Assembly (NCBI GenBank): GCA_041592975.1
Contig: JBFHOZ010000053.1
Coordinates: forward strand, 1-13,008
DNA: 13,008 nt
Direction: 5' to 3'
Source: BM707 sp041592975
GTDB lineage: Bacteria > Desulfobacterota > Desulfuromonadia > Desulfuromonadales > UBA2294
Position numbers and translations under genes: made by a program. The notes below the pieces were generated by a model, which saw only the letters and a list, made by a program, of their open reading frames with translations, did not search any database and was not told the origin of the DNA. Positions 7,546 to 13,008 of the stretch are shown in pieces. Every line of letters begins with the position of its first letter. Position 1 is the stretch's first letter.

Positions 7546-9239
7546 ATTCAAGAATACTGGTTGTTGATGACGAGGAGAGCATCCGCTTCACCTTCGATGC
7601 TTTCCTCCGGGAGGAGGGGCACGACGTGTCGACGGCGAGCTCCGTCCGCGAGTGCGCACAGGTGCTCGCCGGGCACGAGTTCGACCTGATCTATCTCGAC
7701 ATCATGCTCGGCGCCGACAGCGGCATCGAGCTGTTGCGCATCTGCAAGGAGAAGCTGCCGAACTGTCCGGTGATCATGATCACCGGCTCCCCCGAGCTGT
7801 CGACGGCTACCGAGGCGGTCCGGCTCGGCGCCTACGACTACATCCCCAAGCCGGTCCGCCACGAAACCCTGCTTCGCCTGACCCGGTCGGCGCTGGCCCA
7901 CAAGCAGCTTCTCGACCAGAAAGAGATCCTCCAGACCCGGCTCAAGGCAATCTTTGCCAGCGTCAAGGAGGGGATCGTCACCGTCGACAAGGATATGGTG
8001 GTCACCGACCTGAACGAGTCGGCCCGGCTTATTTTCGAGTGTGAAGACGCCATCGGCTCGCCCCTGGAGGCATTGATCGTCGACAACCCGGCCTGCATCG
8101 AGCTGGTCAGAAACAGCCTGAAAACGACCAAGCCGACCGATATCTTCAGGGTCGAGATGTCCCTGCGGGGAAACGCGCCGAAGGTCCTCAGTCTGACGAC
8201 CAGCCCGCTTCTGGACGAATCGGAGAAGCCGCTCGGGGCGGTGCTGACCATTCGTGACGAAACCCGGCTCGATTCGCTGGAGCGGGATCTGGCCGACCGG
8301 CGCTATTTCGACCGTATGATCGGCGCCAGCCGGAGGATGCAGGAGATCTACAGCCTGATCGAGACCCTCGCGGACGTCGATTCGACCGTGCTGATTCTCG
8401 GCGAAAGCGGTACCGGGAAGGAGCTGGTCGCCGAATCGCTGCACTTTCGTGGCGTGCGTTCGGGCCGGCCGCTGGTCAAGGTGAACTGTGCCGCCCTGCC
8501 GGAAAACCTGCTGGAAAGCGAACTTTTCGGGCATGTCAAGGGTTCGTTCACCGGCGCGCTGCAGGACAAGGTCGGCCGGTTTCAGCAGGCCGACGGCGGC
8601 ACCATCTTTCTCGACGAGATCGCCGATATCTCGCCGGCCATGCAGGTTCGCCTGCTGCGTGTCCTGCAGGAACGGGAGATCGAGAAGGTCGGCGGTCACG
8701 ACCCGATCAAGATCGATATCCGGGTGGTCGCCGCGACCAACCGGAACCTGAAGGAGCTGGTGCAGGCCGGCGCGTTCCGTGAGGACCTCTATTACCGGCT
8801 CAAGGTCGTGGAGATGCGTCTCCCCCCGCTCCGGGAGCGGAAAGAGGATATCCCCCAGCTGGTCGAGCACTTCATCGGCAAGTTCGGCAGCCGGTTCAAG
8901 AAGGAGCAGATCGCCGGCGTCTCCGACAGCGTGCTTGAGTGCTTCATGCATTACGACTGGCCGGGGAATGTCCGCGAACTGGAGCATGTCATCGAGCACG
9001 CCTTTATCGTCTGCCGCGAGAACATCCTCTCGACCCGGCACCTCCCCGACGACCTGCTCCAGGCTCTCGACGAATCGGACCGCAGCCTGCCGGCCGACAC
9101 CGACAGCCGCGATGGGATCATCGAGGCGTTGCGCAAGGCGCAGGGGAACAAAAGCCGCGCCGCCGAAATCCTCGGCGTCAGCCGGCGGACAATCTACAGG
9201 AAAATCGACGAGTTCGACATTACCGACAAGGAGGTGTGA
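7542..9239 (+). CDS. NtrC-family sigma-54 activator: REC-PAS-AAA+-Fis HTH
   Basis: This 565-residue response regulator activates sigma-54 RNA polymerase. The receiver (about 5-120) has acidic residues D9/D10, phospho-acceptor Asp53 (LIYLDIML), Thr81 and Lys103. A PAS domain lies at about 133-245, an insertion not found in classic NtrC. The AAA+ domain has Walker A GESGTGKE (Lys293), the sigma-54 contact loop as GSFTGA (334-339) instead of the usual GAFTGA, Walker B TIFLDEI (Asp358/Glu359), and the family blocks VAATNRNL and FREDLYYRL. The C-terminus is a Fis-type helix-turn-helix (about 522-560: EALRKAQGNKSRAAEILGVS, then RRTIYRKI). The ATG overlaps the kinase stop as ATGA, with AGGA 7 nt upstream. 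It is the likely output of the kinase. A sigma-54-like promoter about 190 bp past its stop, before the chemosensory cluster, is a candidate target. The family is certain; the target is inferred. Confidence 0.97.
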   Translation: MNSRILVVDDEESIRFTFDAFLREEGHDVSTASSVRECAQVLAGHEFDLIYLDIMLGADSGIELLRICKEKLPNCPVIMITGSPELSTATEAVRLGAYDYIPKPVRHETLLRLTRSALAHKQLLDQKEILQTRLKAIFASVKEGIVTVDKDMVVTDLNESARLIFECEDAIGSPLEALIVDNPACIELVRNSLKTTKPTDIFRVEMSLRGNAPKVLSLTTSPLLDESEKPLGAVLTIRDETRLDSLERDLADRRYFDRMIGASRRMQEIYSLIETLADVDSTVLILGESGTGKELVAESLHFRGVRSGRPLVKVNCAALPENLLESELFGHVKGSFTGALQDKVGRFQQADGGTIFLDEIADISPAMQVRLLRVLQEREIEKVGGHDPIKIDIRVVAATNRNLKELVQAGAFREDLYYRLKVVEMRLPPLRERKEDIPQLVEHFIGKFGSRFKKEQIAGVSDSVLECFMHYDWPGNVRELEHVIEHAFIVCRENILSTRHLPDDLLQALDESDRSLPADTDSRDGIIEALRKAQGNKSRAAEILGVSRRTIYRKIDEFDITDKEV

Positions 9240-9272
9240 AATCTCACTGCCGCTGGCACATTGTTGTGACCT

Positions 9273-9310
9273 GCAGGTGTGCCAGCCGGTGCGCTGGCAC
9301 ACCTGCTTTT
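9273..9310 (+). terminator. Intrinsic terminator 1 after the sigma-54 activator gene (14-bp perfect stem)
   Basis: GCAGGTGTGCCAGC (9273-9286) pairs perfectly with GCTGGCACACCTGC (9293-9306) around the six-base loop CGGTGC, followed by TTTT. An upstream copy of one arm, CGCTGGCACA at 9251-9260, could pair with the left arm but would give a much weaker helix. The T-run is short, so a second terminator downstream may be needed. As a long dyad it could also be a protein-binding site. Confidence 0.72.
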
Positions 9311-9318
9311 GTGCAACC

Positions 9319-9340
9319 AGGGGCCCGAGGCCCCTTTTTT
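9319..9340 (+). terminator. Intrinsic terminator 2 (tandem)
   Basis: AGGGGCC (9319-9325), the loop CGA and GGCCCCT (9329-9335) form a compact 7-bp stem ending in a run of six T (9335-9340). It lies 12 bp after the first hairpin. The pair gives a firm boundary between the kinase/regulator operon and the chemosensory cluster. Confidence 0.82.
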
Positions 9341-9431
9341 CGTGTCGGACCATGAATCTCTTTTTCGTAAGTTATCGATATTTGGGCTTATTTTCAGGGC
9401 GCTTGATTTTCTTGGGTCGACGACTCCGGCT

Positions 9432-9447
9432 TGGCACGTTCGTTGAT
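9432..9447 (+). promoter_or_regulatory. Candidate sigma-54 promoter (-24/-12) for the chemosensory cluster
   Basis: TGGCACG-TTCG-TTGAT matches the consensus TGGCACG-N4-TTGCW at every fixed position except the C of the -12 GC, which is A. GG and the -12 G have the correct spacing. The start point would be about 9458. It lies after the tandem terminators and before the first gene of the cluster, and the gene before it encodes a sigma-54 activator. The mismatch at a well conserved base, and the very short leader it would give to ATG 9461, keep confidence moderate. Confidence 0.5.
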
Positions 9448-9460
9448 TATCATTCTCGGC

Positions 9461-9859
9461 ATGCGTGTGCCGAACCAAAGCGGAAACGGAGAGAGGCTGC
9501 GGACAATCCTGGTCGTCGACGACTCGGCCTATGTCCGCCGGATGATCCGTTTTGCCCTGGGCCAGGAGAAATACCGGATCATCGAGGCGAACGATGGCGT
9601 TGACGCGGTCAAGTGCCTCGAATCGAACCCGGTCGACCTGATTATCACCGATCTCAAGATGCCCAACCTGGACGGTTTTGACCTGATCCGGTTTGTCCGG
9701 AGTCGTCCCAAATACGAATTTCTGCCGGTCATCATGCTGACCGGCGAGGTTGACGAAAAGAGCCGGGAAGAGGCGAGGACTGCCGGCGTTTCGGCCTTCA
9801 TCGTCAAGCCGTTCGTGCCCGAGCAGATTTCCGGTCTGATCAGGAGCGTTTTCGATTGA
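9461..9859 (+). CDS. CheY-like single-domain response regulator
   Basis: From ATG 9461 this is a 132-residue protein made of one receiver domain and no output domain. It has the acidic pair D20/D21 (ILVVDDSAYVRRM), phospho-acceptor Asp64 (LIITDLKMPNLDGFD), Thr94 (VIMLTGE) and Lys116 (FIVKPF). Phe113 stands where E. coli CheY has Tyr106. The domain is complete and should accept phosphate, presumably from the CheA encoded at the end of the cluster. The exact start is uncertain. ATG 9461 has no Shine-Dalgarno site and lies about 3 nt after the predicted sigma-54 start point. A TTG at 9431 falls inside the promoter. A good GGAGAGAGG at 9488-9496 is followed by no ATG, GTG or TTG in frame. It opens the cluster and lies 60 bp before the MCP-like gene. 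It may feed a non-flagellar output or act as a phosphate sink. Confidence 0.92.
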   Translation: MRVPNQSGNGERLRTILVVDDSAYVRRMIRFALGQEKYRIIEANDGVDAVKCLESNPVDLIITDLKMPNLDGFDLIRFVRSRPKYEFLPVIMLTGEVDEKSREEARTAGVSAFIVKPFVPEQISGLIRSVFD

Positions 9860-9906
9860 GCCGGTGCCGGCGGCATCGAAATGTGGCGATCCCCATCCGG
9901 GGTAAT

Positions 9907-9911
9907 AAAGG
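9907..9911 (+). promoter_or_regulatory. Ribosome binding site favouring the downstream start of the MCP-like gene
   Basis: AAAGG ends 8 nt before the ATG at 9920. The in-frame ATG at 9881 has no comparable site and would add MWRSPSGVIKAYT, which does not resemble a folded or conserved N-terminus. Confidence 0.5.
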
Positions 9912-9919
9912 CGTATACA

Positions 9920-11767
9920 ATGGCGACAGCGGCAGGACATGACAAGAACGTGAGCGGCCCACCTGCCAGGTGGAATCGAAACGACTGGCAGAGCTGCCTT
10001 CTCTCCCCCGGCCGGCGGCTGGTCGAGCTCAACGCCCTGACCGAGAATTCCTTTCTGCAGATCGGCGAATTGCTGCAGGGTTTTTACCACCGGGCGAGCG
10101 AGGTGTCCCGTGCTGCCGGCCAGATCACCGAACAGCTTCTCGGCGACAGCGCCGCCGAGCACGTCGCCCGGCTGCAGCTGCTGGTCGAGAGGATGAGTAT
10201 TTTCCTCGGTGAGATCAGGGGGTCATCGGAGAAGAACGAGCAGTCGCTGCAGGCGATCTGCACGTCCCTCGACAACCTGAAGGATCCGCTGAAGGCTTTC
10301 CAGAAAATCACCAAGACCCTGCAGGTCGTCGGCATTACCACCCGGGTGGAATGCTCGAGCCACGTCGAGAGCGGCTCGGGAAACAGCTCGGTCCTGTCGG
10401 ACAGCCTCCGCCGTCTGGCGGTGCAGATCGCCGGCAACATGGAGGCGATCGTCGAACAGGTCGCCCTGCTGCAGAGACTCAGTACGGAAGCGCTGCGCAA
10501 CGAGGCGGCGCTCAACAACGGCCAGTCCTCACGGGCGATGGATGCCGTCGCCCATGCCCGCTCGGTCCTGGTCGAGCTCGGCGCGAACCACGACAGGGCC
10601 GTCAGCAGGTCGGAAGGGATCGCCAAATGCTCGGCCAATATCTCCACGAGCATCGGCGAGATCGTCTCCTCGATGCAGTTTCACGACATCACCCGTCAGC
10701 AGATCGAACATGTCGGCCAGACGATCGAATCCCTCGGGAGGGAGATCGTCAACTCCTTTGACGCCGACGCCGCCATGAAGGAGACGATCGAACTGGCCGT
10801 TGCCGAGGGATGCCGTCTCCAGGTCGAACAGCTGAGCCATGCCGGAAACGAGCTCTCCGCGGCGGTCTGGCGCATCATCGAGAGCCTTCAGGCGCTCTCG
10901 GCGAGCGTCACCGAACTGACCCAGGACACCTGCGAACTGGCCGGGGCGACCGAGAAGGATGGTGCGACCTACTTTTCCGCCCTTGAACCGGCGATCGAAT
11001 CGGTGGCGTCGATTCTCGTCGAAAACGCCGAAACGGCGACAAAATCGCTGCAGACGGTGGTCAACGTCGTCTGCGCCGCCGAGGAGATGTCGACCCTGGT
11101 CGAGGAGATCGAGCGCTTCGGCGCCGAAATGAAAGTCCTGTCGCTCAACGCCAGCGTCGAGGCTGTTCATGCCAAGAGGGGGGGGAGCTCTCTCAGCGTC
11201 ATCGCCGATTCGATCCAGGATCTGGCGAACGAGGCGCTGACGCAGACCGAGGCCCTCGCCAGCGGGCTGAAGCAGATTACCCATTACGCCGAGGCGCTCG
11301 GCGGCAGCGATATTCGCGGGGCGCTCGAGAAGGGGCGGGATGTCGACCAGCTGACCGGCGATGCCGAGCAGATCCTCGGCGAACTGCGGCAGCGCAACAG
11401 CGGCATGGCCGTTCTGCTCGGGAGTATCGAGAACACCTCCGGCACCCTGGCGGTCGATATTGCCGATACCGCTGCGAACATCCGCATCCATGAGCAGGTC
11501 AACGCGATCCTCAAGGATTCGATCGCCGACCTGAACGTGATCATCGAGCATTTCCCGTGCGCCGAAAACATCCTGGACAAGGTCCAGCATATACCGCTGT
11601 TCAAGGAGATGCTGAACCGCTATTCGATGAAGAGCGAACGGGACATCCACCTGCGCGTCCTGCGGCAGGGGAAGGAATCGAAGGCCGAGAGCCGGGGCCG
11701 GGAGGATGGTTCTGCCGGGAAGACGCCTGCGGCCAATGATCTCGGCAGCAATGTCGAGCTGTTTTGA
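9920..11767 (+). CDS. Soluble MCP-like coiled-coil protein with duplicated tip regions and a CheZ-like DxxxQ motif
   Basis: This protein has 615 residues from ATG 9920 (628 if ATG 9881 is used). No signal peptide, transmembrane segment or HAMP is seen, and nearly all of it reads as amphipathic helix. Two degenerate chemoreceptor-tip segments are visible. One is at about 134-170 (LQVVGITTRVECSSH ... SVLSDSLRRLA, Glu144). The other is at about 404-437 (MKVLSLNASVEAVHAKRGG ... SVIADSIQDLA, Glu414) and is closer to the real tip motif. Each is preceded by a SLQ-containing helix (109 and 376) and followed about 110 residues later by an F/I-H-D/E motif: QFHDITRQQIEHV at 253-265 and IRIHEQVNAIL at 521-531. 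The four markers are offset by 267-270 residues, which points to an internal duplication. The D256-x3-Q260 spacing equals the CheZ catalytic pair Asp143/Gln147; the second copy lacks the Gln. The C-terminal 80 or so residues are charged and probably disordered. It lies between a CheY-like gene and a STAS gene. A scaffold, sink or phosphatase role is inference. Confidence 0.88.
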   Translation: MATAAGHDKNVSGPPARWNRNDWQSCLLSPGRRLVELNALTENSFLQIGELLQGFYHRASEVSRAAGQITEQLLGDSAAEHVARLQLLVERMSIFLGEIRGSSEKNEQSLQAICTSLDNLKDPLKAFQKITKTLQVVGITTRVECSSHVESGSGNSSVLSDSLRRLAVQIAGNMEAIVEQVALLQRLSTEALRNEAALNNGQSSRAMDAVAHARSVLVELGANHDRAVSRSEGIAKCSANISTSIGEIVSSMQFHDITRQQIEHVGQTIESLGREIVNSFDADAAMKETIELAVAEGCRLQVEQLSHAGNELSAAVWRIIESLQALSASVTELTQDTCELAGATEKDGATYFSALEPAIESVASILVENAETATKSLQTVVNVVCAAEEMSTLVEEIERFGAEMKVLSLNASVEAVHAKRGGSSLSVIADSIQDLANEALTQTEALASGLKQITHYAEALGGSDIRGALEKGRDVDQLTGDAEQILGELRQRNSGMAVLLGSIENTSGTLAVDIADTAANIRIHEQVNAILKDSIADLNVIIEHFPCAENILDKVQHIPLFKEMLNRYSMKSERDIHLRVLRQGKESKAESRGREDGSAGKTPAANDLGSNVELF

Positions 11768-11768
11768 C

Positions 11769-11774
11769 GGAGAG
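11769..11774 (+). promoter_or_regulatory. Ribosome binding site deciding the STAS gene start
   Basis: GGAGAG ends 5 nt before ATG 11780. An in-frame GTG at 11774 overlaps this site and so cannot be the start it serves. Confidence 0.6.
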
Positions 11775-11779
11775 TGACG

Positions 11780-12136
11780 ATGAGTGCTGAAAAAAAGAGC
11801 GGCCAGAAAAAAGGAGCGGGGGACAGCGTCCACGTGCTGTCCGGCGACCTGACGCTGCAGTCGGCAGCCGGGGTGAAGGCGGAACTGGAAAAAGCGGTCG
11901 CGTCGGGCAGGAATGTCGTTCTCCGTTTCGATGCGGTCGATGCGGTCGACCTGTCGTTCATCCAGCTGCTCTGCTCGGCGCACCGGTCGGTGCATGACCG
12001 GGGGCACACACTGGAGCTGGAGGGGGAAAAACCGGAAGCGTTCACCCGGCTGATCAAGGAGTCGGGGCTCGATGTGCATGTCGGCTGCTGGTTCGATGAC
12101 AGCGTCGAGTGCCCGTGGATCGTAAACCAGAATTGA
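11780..12136 (+). CDS. STAS-domain protein (SpoIIAA/anti-sigma antagonist-like) in chemosensory cluster
   Basis: This 118-residue protein has a short basic, flexible N-terminus (about 1-16) and one STAS domain: SVHVLSGDLTLQSAAGVKAE, then VVLRFDAVDAVDLSFIQLLC and SAHRSVHDRGHTLELEG. STAS proteins relay signals by binding a partner, and in the SpoIIAA branch this is controlled by phosphorylation of the Ser in D-S-S-G. Here the loop reads D57-L58-S59-F60, so the canonical phospho-serine position is Leu and only the next Ser remains. Classical SpoIIAB-type control is therefore doubtful. No anti-sigma kinase or PP2C gene is visible. It lies 12 bp after the MCP-like gene and 39 bp before cheY, so it is very likely co-transcribed. 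A role as a structural or output partner in the chemosensory complex is inferred from position only. Confidence 0.9.
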   Translation: MSAEKKSGQKKGAGDSVHVLSGDLTLQSAAGVKAELEKAVASGRNVVLRFDAVDAVDLSFIQLLCSAHRSVHDRGHTLELEGEKPEAFTRLIKESGLDVHVGCWFDDSVECPWIVNQN

Positions 12137-12175
12137 GACAGCAACAAGGCGAAGGAGCGAAAGGGGGATTACCAA

Positions 12176-12541
12176 ATGGGCAAGAAGATCATGACGGTTG
12201 ACGACTCGGCGACGATCAGGCAGATGCTGAGTTTCACGTTGAAGGACGCCGGCTACGAGGTGATCGAGGCGGTCGACGGCCAGGATGCCTGCGACAAGCT
12301 GAAGGAGACGCAGGTCAGCATGGTCATCACCGACCTCAACATGCCGCAGAAGGACGGCATCGAGCTGATCCGCGAGGTCCGCAAGGACCCGGCCAACCGG
12401 TTTGTGCCGATCATCATGCTGACGACCGAATCGCAGGAGAAGAAGAAGCAGGAAGGGAAGGCGGCCGGCGCTTCCGGCTGGATCGTCAAGCCGTTCAGCC
12501 CCGAGCAGCTGCTCGCGGTCGTCAAGATGGTGCTGGTATGA
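12176..12541 (+). CDS. cheY: CheY chemotaxis response regulator
   Basis: This 121-residue single receiver domain has D9/D10 (MTVDDSATIRQM), phospho-acceptor Asp53 (MVITDLNMPQKDGIEL), Thr83 (IIMLTTES) and Lys105 (GWIVKPFSPEQLL). All active-site residues are present. Trp102 occupies the place of E. coli CheY Tyr106, a variant I recall in CheY proteins of cheA-linked clusters. A strong AAGGGGG (12161-12167) lies 8 nt before the ATG. The stop overlaps the start of cheA as ATGA, so the two are translationally coupled and this receiver is the most likely direct substrate of that kinase. Whether it acts on a flagellar motor or another output is not visible here. Confidence 0.95.
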   Translation: MGKKIMTVDDSATIRQMLSFTLKDAGYEVIEAVDGQDACDKLKETQVSMVITDLNMPQKDGIELIREVRKDPANRFVPIIMLTTESQEKKKQEGKAAGASGWIVKPFSPEQLLAVVKMVLV

Positions 12542-13008
12542 TCGACAAGATCCTGGAGACATTCCGGGAGGAAGTCGACGAGCTCCTTGTCGAGCTGGAG
12601 AACAGCCTGCTCGAGCTCGAGGAGAATCCCGCCGATGCCGAAGCGGTCGATTCGGTTTTCAGGGCCCTTCATACCATCAAGGGGTCCGGCGCCATGGCCG
12701 GCCTTGACCAGATATCGAACTTCGTCCATGAAATCGAGACCGCCTTCGAGCTGGTCCGTGACGGCGAACTGCAGGTCACCCGCGATCTGATCAACCAGAC
12801 CCTCGCCGCCAAGGACGTCATCAAGACCCTGGCCCACCTCCCCGAAGGGGCGTCGGGAGCCGAACCGGAAGAGGTCGCCGAGATCGTGCAGTGGTTCAAG
12901 GCTCTGCTGCCCGAAGCCGAAGAGACGGAAGACGCCGGTGAAGAGGCGCTGGTCGTCTCGGGAGCGACGACCTTTCGCATCCGCTTCCGGCCCGCCCCGG
13001 ACATGTTC
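12538..13008 (+). CDS. cheA: Chemotaxis histidine kinase CheA, N-terminal part (runs off the window)
   Basis: Only the first 157 codons are present; the frame is open to the last base. The sequence begins MIDKILETFREEVDELLVEL, a P1/HPt domain. Its phospho-accepting His45 lies in ALHTIKGSGAMAGL, followed by FVHEIETAFELVRDGEL, the standard CheA P1 signature. An acidic linker (about 100-138) leads into a second domain beginning TTFRIRFRPAPDMF at the window edge, probably the P2-like region. The dimerization, ATPase and CheW-like domains lie beyond the window. The ATG overlaps the cheY stop by 4 bp, so translation is coupled. This gene makes the cluster a genuine CheA-based chemosensory system rather than a loose set of receivers. 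Confidence 0.95.
   Translation, partial: MIDKILETFREEVDELLVELENSLLELEENPADAEAVDSVFRALHTIKGSGAMAGLDQISNFVHEIETAFELVRDGELQVTRDLINQTLAAKDVIKTLAHLPEGASGAEPEEVAEIVQWFKALLPEAEETEDAGEEALVVSGATTFRIRFRPAPDMF

Noticed and set aside
9254..9269. TGGCAC at 9254 and another at 9295 as sigma-54 promoters
   Set aside because: Neither has a GC (or near match) at the required distance for the -12 element. Both TGGCAC motifs are arms of the terminator repeat family.
7548..9353. A 601-codon minus-strand open frame opposite the sigma-54 activator
   Set aside because: It mirrors an intact NtrC-family gene with all motifs. The predicted protein is low-information Asp/Arg/Leu-rich text.
9881..9919. ATG at 9881 as the start of the MCP-like gene
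   Set aside because: It has no ribosome site, whereas ATG 9920 has AAAGG at 8 nt. It is not excluded, and the frame is the same.
10529..12562. A 677-codon open frame on the minus strand across the MCP-like, STAS and cheY genes
   Set aside because: It is a shadow of GC-rich codon use on the other strand. The translation has no recognisable domain, it spans three well-supported genes, and no ribosome site was seen.
1..13008. Mobile elements, CRISPR arrays, tRNA or rRNA genes, phage or toxin-antitoxin genes
   Set aside because: I looked on both strands and saw no transposase motifs, spaced repeats, cloverleaf-like segments or small paired genes that would support any of these.

Overview
The window is GC-rich, densely packed DNA with every gene on the + strand. 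Nearly all of it is signal transduction. The organism is most likely a motile Gram-negative member of the Desulfuromonadia/Geobacter-type lineage (former Deltaproteobacteria). This rests on style only: multi-PAS kinases with NtrC-family sigma-54 activators, a very long chemoreceptor with the tip variant AAIIAAQAGE, and a STAS protein inside a che-type cluster. No marker gene fixes the taxon.

Region 1 (3-2778): a small secreted phosphate-binding-protein-like domain protein, then a two-transmembrane chemoreceptor with an unusually long cytoplasmic coiled coil, closed by a strong intrinsic terminator.

Region 2 (about 2860-9340): an intergenic stretch with a perfect 21-bp palindrome and a plausible sigma-70-type promoter. 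It is followed by a tight three-gene unit: a LivJ/LivK-like periplasmic-binding lipoprotein, a 1106-residue dCache-HAMP-4xPAS histidine kinase (3-bp gap), and a REC-PAS-AAA+-Fis sigma-54 activator (ATGA overlap). No transporter permease or ATPase is present, so the binding protein probably serves sensing rather than import. Two tandem intrinsic terminators close the unit.

Region 3 (about 9432-13008, running off the window): a chemosensory-type cluster. It starts with a near-consensus sigma-54 -24/-12 element, then a CheY-like receiver, a 615-residue soluble MCP-like protein, a STAS protein, a CheY, and the first 157 residues of CheA (ATGA overlap with cheY). The sigma-54 activator just upstream is an obvious candidate regulator, but that is inference.

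The most unusual gene is the MCP-like protein at 9920-11767. It appears to be an internal duplication with a period of about 267-270 residues. Each half carries a degenerate chemoreceptor-tip motif followed by an F/I-H-D/E motif. In the first half that motif reads FHDITRQ, which matches the D-x3-Q catalytic signature of the CheZ phosphatase. Together with the STAS protein and two receivers, this suggests a non-canonical chemosensory output or adaptation module.

No tRNA, rRNA, CRISPR array, insertion sequence or phage gene was seen.
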